Positions 38,809 through 48,955 of a DNA stretch of 64,000 nucleotides are shown here, in pieces; the stretch's first letter is position 1, and each line of letters opens with the position of its first letter. The notes under the pieces are model-generated. The model searched no databases. It had not been told where the DNA came from and saw only the letters and a list, made by a program, of their open reading frames with translations. Position numbers and translations under genes: made by a program. Origin of the DNA: an uncultured Planktomarina sp. (GTDB lineage Bacteria; Pseudomonadota; Alphaproteobacteria; Rhodobacterales; Rhodobacteraceae); assembly GCA_905182455.1 (NCBI GenBank), contig CAJJBJ010000002.1:62001-126000 (forward strand). The letters run 5' to 3'.

Positions 38809-39366
38809 ATGAAACGATTGTTGTTGGCTGTCGCCGCAGTTTTAGTGAGTGGCAGTTTGGCCGTAGCTGAAATGGGGGATGATGGTTTACACAAAGCCCC
38901 GTGGATGCGTGATACCTTCAAAGACCTGTCTGAGGATTTGGCGGATGCCAATGCTGAAGGCAAACGACTGATGGTGATTATCGAGCAACGTGGCTGCATT
39001 TACTGCAAGAAAATGCATGAGACCGTCTTTCCGGTGCCAAAAGTTGCAGATTACATAGATGAGAATTTTTTTGTGGTGCAGATCAACATGTTTGGTGATG
39101 TTGAAGTGACCGATTTTGACGGCACAGCCATGCCTGAGAAGGACATGGTGCGTCGCTGGGGATCTCTATTCACCCCAACAATCCTGTTTTTTCCAGAAGA
39201 GGTGCCAGGGGATAGCTCTGCCGGACAAGCGGCCGTTGCCACCATGCCAGGGGCCTTTGGTATGCACACCACCTTTAACATGTTGAACTGGGTGGTGGAG
39301 CATGGCTATGATGGGGAAGAGAGCTTTCAAAAATACCATGCACGCAAATTTGCAGAGCAGAGTTGA
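38809..39366 (+). CDS. soxW: Periplasmic thioredoxin SoxW
   Basis: 185 residues. Signal peptide (KRLLLAVAAVLVSGSLAVAE) and CxxC in EQRGCIYCKKMH. Receives electrons from SoxV. I chose the ATG at 38809 because AAAGGA precedes it by six bases; upstream ATGs at 38794 and 38806 place the ribosome site badly. Confidence 0.93.
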   Translation: MKRLLLAVAAVLVSGSLAVAEMGDDGLHKAPWMRDTFKDLSEDLADANAEGKRLMVIIEQRGCIYCKKMHETVFPVPKVADYIDENFFVVQINMFGDVEVTDFDGTAMPEKDMVRRWGSLFTPTILFFPEEVPGDSSAGQAAVATMPGAFGMHTTFNMLNWVVEHGYDGEESFQKYHARKFAEQS

Positions 39367-39395
39367 GGCTAGTTTTCAGTAAATTAACAAATAAT

Positions 39396-39415
39396 AAATT
39401 CAATATTACGAATTT
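39396..39415. promoter_or_regulatory. SoxR operator, ATTC-N8-GAAT, before soxX
   Basis: ATTC (39398-39401) and GAAT (39410-39413) with exactly eight bases between, extending to AAATTC / GAATTT, and to outer arms AACAAA / TTTGTT. This is the half-site and spacing known for SqrR/SoxR-type repressors. It precedes soxX in the soxW-soxX gap, the second SoxR site known from Paracoccus. Confidence 0.75.
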
Positions 39416-39481
39416 GTTGTTGCTTGATGTGCCGTTTGTCGACTACGGTACACTTAAAGACCAAAGTGTTTGGGAGGACGC

Positions 39482-39931
39482 ATGAAAAACATTTTTATGA
39501 TTACCGCAGTATCGGTGTTGAGTGTGACAACTGCTTTTGCGGAAACAGCACCGGGCAGCGTATCGTTTGAGGATGGGTCAGTTATGGCATCTTTGATCGG
39601 TGTTGCCGGTGACGCGGCCGCAGGGCGCAACACCTTCAAAAATCGCAAGCAGGGCAATTGTCTTGCATGTCACATGAATGATGACATGCCAAACGAGCAA
39701 TTCCATGGCGAAGTTGGTCCACCGCTTTCGGGCGTGGGTGATCGTTGGGAAGAGTCTGAATTGCGCGGTATTGTGACAAACGCCAAGATGATGTTCGAAG
39801 GCACCATCATGCCAGCGTTCTATATCGACAGTGGTTACGACCGCCCGTTGAAAAAATTCGATGGCAAATCGATTTTGACGGCTCAGCAAGTTGAAGATGT
39901 GGTTGCATATCTTTTGACCCTTAAAGACTAA
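39482..39931 (+). CDS. soxX: Sulfur-oxidation c-type cytochrome SoxX
   Basis: 149 residues. Signal peptide (KNIFMITAVSVLSVTTAFAE), one haem site CLACH, and Met ligand near GTIMPAFY. Pairs with SoxA to link thiosulfate to SoxY. GGGAGG lies six bases before the ATG at 39482, which decides the start. Confidence 0.95.
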   Translation: MKNIFMITAVSVLSVTTAFAETAPGSVSFEDGSVMASLIGVAGDAAAGRNTFKNRKQGNCLACHMNDDMPNEQFHGEVGPPLSGVGDRWEESELRGIVTNAKMMFEGTIMPAFYIDSGYDRPLKKFDGKSILTAQQVEDVVAYLLTLKD

Positions 39932-39960
39932 ATATCTGTAGCAGATCAGGGAGACAAAAC

Positions 39961-40383
39961 ATGGATTTTACGAGACGAAATATATTGGCCCTCGGTTCAG
40001 GCGCATTTGCGGTTGCAACTTTTGCCGGTTTGCCTGCCTTTGCATCCAAGACAGATGATGCGATTGCGGCCTTTACAGGCGGCGCTGACGTATCCGACGG
40101 GGGCGTTGTTATGACGGCACCAGAGATTGCCGAAAATGGCAATACTGTCCCAGTGGCTGTTTCTGCTCCCGGTGCAGTATCAATCATGGTGCTTGCAACT
40201 GGCAATCCAACTCCAGCAGTGGCCACGTTCAATTTTGGCCCCTTGGCCGGTGCGCGTTCAGGTTCCACACGGATCCGCTTGGCGAAAACTCAAGATGTTA
40301 TTGCTATTGCTAAAATGGAAGACGGCACCTTCCGTAGAGCTGGTGCTACTGTAAAAGTAACAATCGGCGGCTGCGGCGGCTAA
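39961..40383 (+). CDS. soxY: Thiosulfate-carrier protein SoxY
   Basis: 140 residues. Tat signal FTRRNILALG, and the swinging-arm C-terminus GGCGG that carries the sulfur substrate on its Cys. Exported bound to SoxZ. Confidence 0.97.
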   Translation: MDFTRRNILALGSGAFAVATFAGLPAFASKTDDAIAAFTGGADVSDGGVVMTAPEIAENGNTVPVAVSAPGAVSIMVLATGNPTPAVATFNFGPLAGARSGSTRIRLAKTQDVIAIAKMEDGTFRRAGATVKVTIGGCGG

Positions 40384-40407
40384 ATTAAGCGATAAGGAGA
40401 AGTACTG

Positions 40408-40737
40408 ATGGCGAAAGGTGTTAAACCTCGCGTAAAGGTTCCAAAGACGGCTGCTGCTGGTGACGTAATCACGATCAAAACTTTGATCAGCCACAAAATG
40501 GAATCTGGTGTGCGTAAAGATGGCGACGGAAATGTGATTCCGCGCTCAATCATCAACCGGTTTGTTGCTGACTTTAACGGCCAAAACGTAATTGATGTCA
40601 CATTGGAGCCTGCGATTTCAACAAATCCTTATTTCCAATTTGATGCGATGGTTCCAGAGGCCGGTGAGTTCAAATTTACTTGGTACGATGACGACGGATC
40701 TGTCTATGAGACCTCGAAAAAGATAAAAATAGCTTAA
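40408..40737 (+). CDS. soxZ: Carrier partner SoxZ
   Basis: 109 residues, no signal peptide, so it travels out with SoxY by the Tat route. Starts AKGVKPRVKVPKTA and has the SHKMESG segment. Forms the SoxYZ heterodimer on which all Sox steps occur. Confidence 0.96.
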   Translation: MAKGVKPRVKVPKTAAAGDVITIKTLISHKMESGVRKDGDGNVIPRSIINRFVADFNGQNVIDVTLEPAISTNPYFQFDAMVPEAGEFKFTWYDDDGSVYETSKKIKIA

Positions 40738-40762
40738 GCGTTTGGTCTAGGGAGGACTGGAA

Positions 40763-41599
40763 ATGGAATTCAAGACTTTACTAACGAGCGTGGCGATTGT
40801 CGCATTCTCAGCTGGGGTTGTGTCTGCCCAAGAAGATGCAACCTTGGCAATTGAGGGCGAAGTTATCTCAACAAGTGCAAAGGCCCCGGCCTTTGCTGAC
40901 AACCTCGACACGGTATATTCTGGATGGTTATTTAGAAAAAACGAAACCCGCGCGTTGCAGACAGATGACTTTGACAATCCAGCTTTTGTGTTTGTCGATC
41001 AAGGCATCGATTTATTTGAAAAAGTTGATGGTACTGAAGGTAAAGCCTGCGCAAGCTGCCACGAAGATGTTGAAGATTTTGCTGGCCTGCGTCCGACAAT
41101 GCCAAGGGTTGAAGATGGCACTTTGGTTACCATGGAAAACCTCGTCAATGAATGCCGGACTGAGCGCATGGGTGCTGAACCTTGGAAGTATTCCGGTGGT
41201 CAAATGACTTCTGTGACGGCTTTGATAGGTTTGCAGTCACGTGGTATGTCCGTAAATGTTGCGGTAGATGGTGATGCAGCCCCGTTCTTTGATCGTGGCA
41301 AAGAGCTCTACTATCAGCGCGTTGGTCAATTGGACATGGCCTGTTCAAACTGCCATGAAGACAACTACGGAACAATGATCCGGGCGGATCACCTGAGCCA
41401 AGGTAATATCAATGGCTTTCCAACTTATCGTTTGAAAAATGCAAAACTAAACTCTGCGCATGCGCGTTTCAAAGGTTGTATGAAAAACATTCGTGCCACA
41501 CCATTTAAAGAGGGTGGTGATGAGTTTAAAGCTCTGGAGCTGTATCTAGCGGCCCGCGGCAATGGCCTTTCAGTTGAGACACCTTCGGTTCGCAACTAG
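40763..41599 (+). CDS. soxA: Dihaem cytochrome SoxA
   Basis: 278 residues with a signal peptide ending VVSAQ. Haem sites CASCH and CSNCH, and the active-site Cys ligand in RFKGCM. The SoxXA complex couples thiosulfate to SoxY. A ribosome site (GGGAGG) lies 8-10 bases before the ATG. Confidence 0.95.
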   Translation: MEFKTLLTSVAIVAFSAGVVSAQEDATLAIEGEVISTSAKAPAFADNLDTVYSGWLFRKNETRALQTDDFDNPAFVFVDQGIDLFEKVDGTEGKACASCHEDVEDFAGLRPTMPRVEDGTLVTMENLVNECRTERMGAEPWKYSGGQMTSVTALIGLQSRGMSVNVAVDGDAAPFFDRGKELYYQRVGQLDMACSNCHEDNYGTMIRADHLSQGNINGFPTYRLKNAKLNSAHARFKGCMKNIRATPFKEGGDEFKALELYLAARGNGLSVETPSVRN

Positions 41600-41610
41600 C
41601 CGAGGAATAA

Positions 41611-41642
41611 AAAACCCGCGTCCAACACTGGGCGTGGGTTTT
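41611..41642 (+). terminator. Hairpin between soxA and soxB
   Basis: Arms AACCCGCGTCC / GGGCGTGGGTT pair over 11 bases with two G-T pairs and a 6-base loop, flanked by AAAA and TTTT. It can act as a terminator or as a partial stop that lowers soxBCD relative to soxXYZA. Confidence 0.7.
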
Positions 41643-41699
41643 CCCATATATAAACGAATTCAATATCGTGCATATGTAGTGCGATTGTGAGGAAGCGTA

Positions 41700-43404
41700 A
41701 TGATATCTCGTCGTGACTTTTTGCAAACAAGCATGGCTGCTGCTGCGCTTTACGGTGGATCTGGTTTTGGAAATTGGGGCCGGCTTGCGGCGCAGCAATC
41801 TCTGACACAAAGAAAACTGCTTGAGTTTGATACATTTGGAAATGTGTCACTGATCCACGTCACGGATATCCACGCACAATTGAAACCAATTTTTTTCCGT
41901 GAACCCGAGATCAACATCGGCGTGGGTGCCAATCGGGGGCAGGTGCCCCATGTCACTGGCGCAGATTTCCGAAAACTTTATGGCATAGATGACGGCAGCG
42001 CCTCAGCCTATGCATTGAGCCATAATGACTTTTCCGCTTTGGCCAAAGGCTATGGCCGGGTTGGTGGGTTAGACCGCGTGGCAACCGTGGTCAACCATAT
42101 CCGCTCTGAGCGCCCAGACGCCTTGCTTTTGGATGGCGGCGATACGTGGCACGGGAGCTATACTTGCCATCATACCGCAGGTCAGGACATGGTCAATGTG
42201 ATGAATACCCTGCGCCCTGATGCCATGACATTCCACTGGGAATTCACCTTGGGCAGCGAACGGGTCAATGAGATCGTCGAAAACCTGCCCTTTGCAGCTC
42301 TTGGCCAAAACATCTTTGACAGCGAGTGGGATGAACCCACTGAGATGTTTCCGCCCTATAAATTTTTTGAGACGGGTGGTGTGAAAGTTGCGGTGATTGG
42401 TCAAGCCTTTCCCTATATGCCTATCGCCAATCCGGGATGGATGTTTCCAGAGTATTCCTTCGGTATCCGTGATGAAAACATGCAAGCCATGGTTGATGAA
42501 GTGCGCGCGCAGGGGGCCGAATTGGTGGTCTGCCTCAGCCACAACGGCTTTGATGTTGATAAGCAGATGGCGGGCATTGTAACCGGTATTGACGTTATCC
42601 TATCCGGCCACACCCATGACGCTTTGCCAGAACCGGTTTTGGTGGGTAAAACCATCATCGTGGCCTCTGGCTCCAATGGTAAATTTGTCAGCCGTGTGGA
42701 TCTTGACGTGCGCAATGGTCAGATGATGGGCTTCCGCCATAAGTTAATCCCGATTTTCTCTGACGTCATCACGCCCGACGCCGAGGTTCAGAAAGTCATT
42801 GATGCGCAGCGTGCGCCATTTGAGACGCAGTTAAACGAGGTGATTGGCCGGACCGCTGATGATCAAACCCTATACCGTCGGGGCAATTTCAACGGCACTT
42901 GGGATGATTTGATTTGCAATGCGCTGATTGAAGAGCGCGAGGCGGATATTGCTTTGTCGCCCGGCGTGCGGTGGGGGCCATCGATTTTGCCTGGCCAAGA
43001 CATCACCCGTGAAGATATCTGGAACGTGACTTCTATGTCTTACGGTGAAGCTTATAAGACTGAAATGACGGGTGAATTCCTGCATGTGGTTTTGGAAGAT
43101 GTGGCTGACAATCTGTTCAATCCTGATCCTTATTACCAACAGGGTGGGGATATGGTGCGCGTCGGTGGGCTTGGGTACCGCATCGATATCAACAAACCGC
43201 AAGGCCAGCGCATCACTGATATGACGCTGCTTAAAACCGGCGACAGAATTGATCCGTCTCAGGACCTATAATGTGGCCGGTTGGGCCAGTGTGAATGAAG
43301 GAACTGAAGGGCCTAAAATTTGGGATGTGGTCGAGGATCACATTCGCAAACAAGGCACCATCTCTTTGGATCCAAACAACAGTGTTGAGGTTATTGGAGC
43401 TTAA
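41700..43404 (+). pseudogene. soxB: Thiosulfohydrolase SoxB, C-terminus shifted by one base
   Basis: About 567 residues if mended. Tat signal ISRRDFLQTS. Dinuclear manganese phosphoesterase-like motifs: HVTDIHAQLKP, LDGGDTWHG, CLSHNGFD and LSGHTHDALPE. Removes sulfate from SoxY-bound sulfur. The frame stops early at 43271 after DPSQDL; the next frame continues with YNVAGWASVN, the normal SoxB end, to 43404. Dropping one C at about 43266 (gacctat) joins them, and the length is 3n+1. Confidence 0.92.
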
Positions 43405-43433
43405 AAACGCTCCATATAATTGAAGGAAATTAA

Positions 43434-44704
43434 ATGTCGAAGATTGAAACATCAAAACAATCGCGGCGCGCGTTTTTGAGCGGTGCGGCTGCGGTTGGGG
43501 CTGGGGCGATGGCCTCTGGCGAAGCACTGGCCCAGACAGCTGACCCGCTGATCACCCAACCCCAAGAATGGGCGCAGGGCTTTGGCGACGGTGTGGATGC
43601 TACATCCTACGGTCTGCCAAGCCAGTATGAGGGCGATGTTATCCGTCGAAATGTGGAATGGTTGACGGCTGATCAGATTAGTTCGATTAATTTTACCCCT
43701 ATTCACGCGTTGGACGGCACCATCACGCCACAAGGCTGTGCTTTCGAGCGGCATCACTCCGGCGCGATTGATCTGTCTAAAAGTGATTACCGTCTGATGA
43801 TCAATGGCTTGGTGGATACGCCTTTGGTGTTTCACCTATGAGAGATCTCGAACGGTTCCCACGCGAAAACCATGTGTATTTCTGCGAATGTGCCGCCAAT
43901 ACAGGCATGGAATGGGCTGGCGCGCAGTTGAATGGTGCGCAGTTCACCCATGGCATGATCCATAATATGGAATATACTGGTGTGCCCTTGCGGTTGTTGC
44001 TGGAAGAGGCGGGCTATGACACTGCGGGCAAATGGGTCTTTGTTGAAGGGGCGGATGCCTCGTCTAATGGTCGCTCGATTCCAATGGATAAAGCCTTGGA
44101 CGATGTTTTGGTGGCGTTTAAAGCCAATGGCGAAGCGCTGCGCAAAGAGCACGGCTATCCGGTACGCTTGGTTGTGCCCGGTTGGGAAGGCAATATGTGG
44201 ATCAAATGGATCCGTCGTATTGAGGTGACCAATTTCCCAGTGGAATCGCGCGAAGAAACATCGAAATATACTGACACGTTGGAAAATGGTGTTAGCCGCA
44301 AATGGACATGGGCGATGGATGCTAAATCTGTTGTGACCTCCCCAAGCCCACAAGCGCCCATCAAACATGGCAAAGGGCCTTTGGTGATCACCGGGCTGGC
44401 TTGGTCTGGCAATGGTGCCATCAAGCGCGTGGATGTTTCCAAAGATGGCGGCAAAACCTGGGAAACTGCCCGTTTGGCAAAACCTGGTGAAAAAATGGCG
44501 CTCACCCGCTTCTATCTCGACATTGATTGGGATGGCTCTGAGATGCTGCTGCAATCGAGGGCGATAGATGAGACCGGCTACGTACAGCCAACCAAAACCC
44601 AACTGCGTGACGTGCGCGGCCTCAATTCAATATATCATAACAATTGCATTCAAACTTGGTGGGTGCGCGAAAGTGGGGAGGCTGAAAATGTCGAAGTATC
44701 TTAA
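43434..44704 (+). pseudogene. soxC: Sulfur dehydrogenase molybdenum subunit SoxC, split by a frameshift
   Basis: About 423 residues if mended. Tat signal SRRAFLSG, sulfite-oxidase-like molybdopterin domain with the Cys in CECAANTGMEW, and a C-terminal dimerisation domain. Oxidises SoxY-bound sulfane sulfur with SoxD. The first frame stops at 43841 after LVDTPLVFH; the next begins MRDLERFPREN, which continues the family pattern. Unlike the other cases, the net change is minus one (or plus two). Confidence 0.9.
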
Positions 44705-45714
44705 ATCTATAACATTAGCCTTCGCAGTTTTTGCCATCACTGGCCCCGCTTTTGCAGAAAAATTTGGCCTTGGCCGTCCAGCTTTGCTTGCCGAGGTTGC
44801 CGCTTGGGATTGGGACATCAATGCGTTGGGTGAGGGCCTTCCATCTGGCTCCGGTGACGCGTTGGTTGGCGAAGAGATTTTCGCCGAGAAATGCGCCGCC
44901 TGCCACGGTGATTTTGCTGAGGGAATCGATAACTGGCCGAAGTTGGCTGGTGGTGCTGATACGTTGGATCATGAAGATCCTTTGAAAACAGTAGGATCCT
45001 ATTGGCCGCATCTGACCACAGCCTATGATTACATTAAACGTTCCATGCCTTATGGCAATGCAGGCAGCCTTACTGATGATGAGGTCTATGCGATTGTGGC
45101 TTATATTCTTGTACTCAAATAATCTGATTGATGATGATTTCTTATTGTCGGACGACAATTTCATGGAATTTGAAATGCCAAATAAAGCTGGCTTTGTGGT
45201 GGATGATCGGGCTGAGGCAGAATATGTCATTTGGTCTGGTGCGCCCTGCATGGAATACTGCAAAGATAGTGTTGAGATCACCATGCGCGCCTTGGTGCTG
45301 GATGTGACCCCGGATTTAGACGTCGCACCTGAAGCTGTGACACCTGTTTCTGTAGTGGCAGAAGTGCCTGAGCCTGAGGCTGCTGCGATTGATCTCGAAC
45401 TGGCAGCCGCTGGTGAAAAGGTCTTTAAAAAATGCAAATCTTGCCACCAAGTGGGCGAGCGCGCTAAGAACAAATCAGGCCCTATTCTGAATGGTGTGGT
45501 GAACCATGCGGCGGGCTCTGTTGATGGGTTTAAATATTCCAAAGCGATGAAGGCCGTTGCTGAAGGCGGTTTGATCTGGACTGAGTACGAACTCGCAGCC
45601 TTTTTAACCAAGCCGAAAGCTTACCTCAAAGGCACTAAAATGTCTTTTACTGGTCTGCGCAACGAAGCTGATCAATTGGCGGTGATCGAATATCTGAAAA
45701 CCTTCGCGAATTAG
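44688..45714 (+). pseudogene. soxD: Dihaem cytochrome SoxD, split by a frameshift
   Basis: About 341 residues if mended. Signal peptide ending GPAFAE. Haem sites CAACH and CKSCH. The first frame ends at 45122 after DDEVYAIVAYIL; the second resumes YSNNLIDDDF, the exact continuation. One extra base (for example the C of attcttg at about 45109) explains it; length is 3n+1. Electron partner of SoxC. It overlaps the soxC end by 17 bases; GGGGAGG precedes its ATG. Confidence 0.9.
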
Positions 45715-45730
45715 AGATGACGCAACACTG

Positions 45731-45760
45731 CCAAACACCGTCGTGCGATTTGGTGTTTGG
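45731..45760 (+). terminator. Hairpin after soxD
   Basis: Perfect 9-base arms CCAAACACC / GGTGTTTGG with a 12-base loop, then TTTA. Another interrupted inverted repeat (AGATC-GAAAC / GTTTC-GATCT) follows at 45764-45793. Possible termination or mRNA processing before the DsrE gene. Confidence 0.5.
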
Positions 45761-45861
45761 TTTAGATCAAAGAAACGAGATAAGTTTCGATCTATAGATG
45801 TACCAGGGGGCAGCCAATATGAAATTGGCACTCAATCCTTTAACGATAACGGGAGACTATT

Positions 45862-46308
45862 ATGCCATTTATCACAAGAATATCTGCCCTTCTGCTGAGC
45901 GCTCTAATGGCCACTGCCACTTTTGCGCAAGATGGCTTGGCCGATCACAAGCTCGCGTTGCAGATCAGCGACAACAACCCGCAAAAAATGAATACAGTTT
46001 TGAACGTGGCGGCCAATGTGGTGCGCTATTATGAAAGCCAAGGCGAAACTGTCGAAGTACGCATCGTCGCCTTTAACGCAGGTCTGCACATGCTGCGTGA
46101 AGACACTTCACCGGTTCTCAAGCGTTTGAGCAGCTTTGGCGCGTCGATGCCGAATGTCACCTTTGCGGCGTGCTCCAACACCATTGCAGGCATGACTAAG
46201 AAAGAGGGTAAGGCCCCCCCAATTGTGTCTTTGGCAGAAAAAGTTCCCGCTGGCGTCGTGGATTTGATGACACTCGATGAGAATGGCTGGACAATTGTTC
46301 GCCCATAA
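45862..46308 (+). CDS. Periplasmic DsrE-family protein
   Basis: 148 residues. Signal peptide (MPFITRISALLLSALMATATFAQ), then a DsrE-like fold with the conserved Cys in TFAACSNTIAGM. DsrE/TusA-type proteins often carry sulfur on a Cys; export and position after soxD suggest a role near sulfur oxidation (inference). GGGAGA precedes the ATG by six bases. Confidence 0.78.
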   Translation: MPFITRISALLLSALMATATFAQDGLADHKLALQISDNNPQKMNTVLNVAANVVRYYESQGETVEVRIVAFNAGLHMLREDTSPVLKRLSSFGASMPNVTFAACSNTIAGMTKKEGKAPPIVSLAEKVPAGVVDLMTLDENGWTIVRP

Positions 46309-46335
46309 CTGACAGCAAAATAAGGAGATAGAAGG

Positions 46336-46776
46336 ATGATACGTAAGACGCTTGCTGGATTTGGCTTGTCTTGCTGTCTTTACTCAATGGCGATGGCTGA
46401 TGATATGGCGGTGCTACATGCCTATGACGGCGCCTTTGACGATGCGACTTTCAGTGTTGAAAGCGCAATTTTAAATGCGGGTTTGGTGATTGATTATGTC
46501 AGCCACACCGGAGAAATGTTGGCCCGGACGGGTGCTGACCTCGGCAGCGAAGTCACCATTTTTGACGCAGCCGATGTGTTTTTGTTTTGCTCCGCTGTGG
46601 TCTCGCGCAGGGTGATGGAGGTTGATCCGATGAACATCGTGCATTGCCCGTATTCCATCTTTGTGGCGGATCAACAGGGGGGGGTGGTCATCGGGTATCA
46701 TAATTATCCCGATGGGATCATGAAAGAAGTTCAAGCCCTGCTTGAGGGTATCGTACAAGAGGCACTTGGAGACTAA
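46336..46776 (+). CDS. Periplasmic DUF302 protein
   Basis: 146 residues with a signal peptide ending AMADD. DUF302 pattern [22 protein letters not shown] and [11 protein letters not shown], with two Cys (FLFCSAVVS and VHCPYS). No fixed function. It follows the DsrE gene by 27 bases and precedes hemA by one base, so it belongs to the same transcript. Confidence 0.75.
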   Translation: MIRKTLAGFGLSCCLYSMAMADDMAVLHAYDGAFDDATFSVESAILNAGLVIDYVSHTGEMLARTGADLGSEVTIFDAADVFLFCSAVVSRRVMEVDPMNIVHCPYSIFVADQQGGVVIGYHNYPDGIMKEVQALLEGIVQEALGD

Positions 46777-46777
46777 T

Positions 46778-47998
46778 ATGGATTATCAGGCATTTTTTAA
46801 AACCTCACTCGACAGCTTGCGCGACAGCGGTGATTATCGGGTGTTTGCAAATTTGGAACGCCACAATGGCAGCTTTCCCCATGCCACAGCACGGGCGGAG
46901 GACACCAAAGAGGTGACGATTTGGTGTTCCAATGACTATCTTGGGATGGGACAACACCCCGACGTTTTGGCGGCTATGCACGCGGCCATTGATAACAGTG
47001 GCGCAGGCGCAGGTGGCACGCGCAACATTTCTGGCACCACCTTTTATCATGTACAATTGGAACAGGAACTGGCTGATTTACATGCGAAAGAAGCAGCGTT
47101 GTTGTTCACCTCTGGCTATGTGTCGAATTGGGCGGCCCTTAGCACTTTGGCTGGACGCATCCCGGATTGCTTGGTGTTATCCGACGCCTTGAACCATGCG
47201 TCCATGATCGAAGGCATCCGTCACTCCAAAGCTGAGCGGCAAATTTGGAAGCATAATGATCTAGCGGATTTGGAGGCCAAATTGACGGCCCAACCGCTTG
47301 AACGTCCCAAGTTGATTGCCTTTGAAAGCGTCTATTCGATGGACGGTGATATTGCCCCTATCGCGGCAATTTGCGATCTGGCTGATAAATACAATGCGAT
47401 GACCTATTTGGATGAGGTGCATGCGGTGGGGCTCTACGGGCCGCGTGGCGGTGGTATTTCTGAGCAAGAAGGGCTCATGCAGCGTGTGACCGTGATTGAG
47501 GGCACACTTGGCAAAGCCTTTGGTGTGGTCGGAGGCTATATTGCGGCATCCGCTGAACTGTGTGACTTTGTGCGCAGCTTTGCCAGCGGGTTCATTTTCA
47601 CTACAGCTTTACCCCCTGCGGTGGTGGCGGGTGCGGCGGCATCGGTTCGGTATCTCAAACAGAGCCAAATTGAACGTCAAACTCATAAAGAGCGTGTGGC
47701 CGAGGTGCGGGCCCGTTTTGATGAGCTGGGCATTCCTCATACCGCCAATGCGGGCCATATTATTCCTGTGATTGTTGGTGATGCAGTGAAGTGTAAGTAC
47801 ATCTCTGATATCTTGATGAAAGATTACGGAATCTACATCCAACCCATCAATTATCCCACGGTGCCCCGTGGCACTGAGCGGCTGCGCATCACCCCTTCAC
47901 CTGTGCATTCTGCGGCAGATGTTGACGCTTTGGTCACAGCGTTAAGTGATCTGTGGACCCAATGTGAATTGGCGCGCAAACCAATGGCCGCGCAGTAG
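46778..47998 (+). CDS. hemA: 5-Aminolevulinate synthase
   Basis: 406 residues from the ATG at 46778. PLP Lys in EGTLGKAFG, and the family motifs [10 protein letters not shown] and GTRNISGT. Makes 5-aminolevulinate from glycine and succinyl-CoA, the first haem and bacteriochlorophyll step. Placement at the end of the sox operon would raise haem supply for SoxX, SoxA and SoxD. Confidence 0.97.
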   Translation: MDYQAFFKTSLDSLRDSGDYRVFANLERHNGSFPHATARAEDTKEVTIWCSNDYLGMGQHPDVLAAMHAAIDNSGAGAGGTRNISGTTFYHVQLEQELADLHAKEAALLFTSGYVSNWAALSTLAGRIPDCLVLSDALNHASMIEGIRHSKAERQIWKHNDLADLEAKLTAQPLERPKLIAFESVYSMDGDIAPIAAICDLADKYNAMTYLDEVHAVGLYGPRGGGISEQEGLMQRVTVIEGTLGKAFGVVGGYIAASAELCDFVRSFASGFIFTTALPPAVVAGAAASVRYLKQSQIERQTHKERVAEVRARFDELGIPHTANAGHIIPVIVGDAVKCKYISDILMKDYGIYIQPINYPTVPRGTERLRITPSPVHSAADVDALVTALSDLWTQCELARKPMAAQ

Positions 47999-48009
47999 CG
48001 CAAAAGCCG

Positions 48010-48954
48010 TTATTCGAATTCCATTTGTTCAAACACTCGACCCGCATTGCGTGTGGCGAGTTCGTTAAATGTGTCCAAATGCGCGAAGGGGCTTTGATCG
48101 ACATAATAGGCGCCGGCCAAATTTCCACCATCCTCAAGATGCGCTCCAATTTTTTGACGCAGATAGACGAGGTAGTCGCGGGTATAGCGACGCACTTGCG
48201 CCATATTAGTGGGATGACCATGGCCGGGGATCACATAGGTGGCCTGCAGTGGTTCGAATTCATCTTCCCACGTTTCCAACCAATCAATGGTGATTGTATC
48301 TTCGAAAATAGGCAAAAGTCGCTCATGAAACGCGATATCGCCGGCAATCACCAGACTTTGTTCTGGCATCCAGACCACGATATCTCCCGGGCTATGCGAT
48401 GGGCCCAAATGCAGCACTTCAATCTCTAAGTCCCCAAACTCAATGCGATAGACCTTTTCAAAGGTTTCATCTGGCAAAACTGCGCGGGTTCCATCGGCAC
48501 GCTCGAGCAAACGGCTTTGCGCGCCGCGCAGACTTTGCGCACTGCTTTCCTCAAACACCTCTGCCGCATCCACATGCGCCACGGTTTTTACACCTTGATC
48601 GGTCCAATAGGAATTGCCCAGCATGGCGTGTCCCTGGCCATTTTCATTCAGCACCAAGCGCACTGGTTGGTCGGTTACCAGTTTGATTTCGTCATGCAAG
48701 GCCTTGGCCAAAAGATAGGACCCGCCACCATTGATCACCACCACACCATCACCGGTGACAATGAAGCTGAGGTTGTTGTTGTGGCCCGCATTGTCATAGC
48801 TTGGAGGTGCTGTGGCGCCAATTGCGGAAAATACGCCCGGAATAAACTCAACTGGTTTAGAATAGAGCATGGAGCCGGGATATTGATCCGCAATATTTTC
48901 ACTGGCCAGAGTGGGGCTGGCCAAGAGGCAGCAGGCGAGAAGCGTTTTTATCAT
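48010..48954 (-). CDS. Metallo-beta-lactamase-fold protein with a degenerate metal motif
   Basis: 314 residues from the ATG at 48954, with a signal peptide (MIKTLLACCLLASPTLASE). The fold is clear (FIVTGDGVVVINGGG, IAGDIAFHE, VIPGHGHPTN). The canonical HxHxDH is replaced: the aligned residues are NENGQGHAMLGN, so the first His pair and the Asp are lost, while GPSHSPGD and PGHGH keep later ligands. Related to SoxH-type proteins by location and fold. Possibly a mono-metal or non-hydrolytic protein. Confidence 0.82.
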   Translation of the reverse strand: MIKTLLACCLLASPTLASENIADQYPGSMLYSKPVEFIPGVFSAIGATAPPSYDNAGHNNNLSFIVTGDGVVVINGGGSYLLAKALHDEIKLVTDQPVRLVLNENGQGHAMLGNSYWTDQGVKTVAHVDAAEVFEESSAQSLRGAQSRLLERADGTRAVLPDETFEKVYRIEFGDLEIEVLHLGPSHSPGDIVVWMPEQSLVIAGDIAFHERLLPIFEDTITIDWLETWEDEFEPLQATYVIPGHGHPTNMAQVRRYTRDYLVYLRQKIGAHLEDGGNLAGAYYVDQSPFAHLDTFNELATRNAGRVFEQMEFE

Positions 48955-48955
48955 T

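Noticed and set aside
44715-45611. 298-residue open frame antisense to soxD
   Set aside because: The plus strand carries the two haem sites of SoxD. The long antisense frame is a codon-bias effect.
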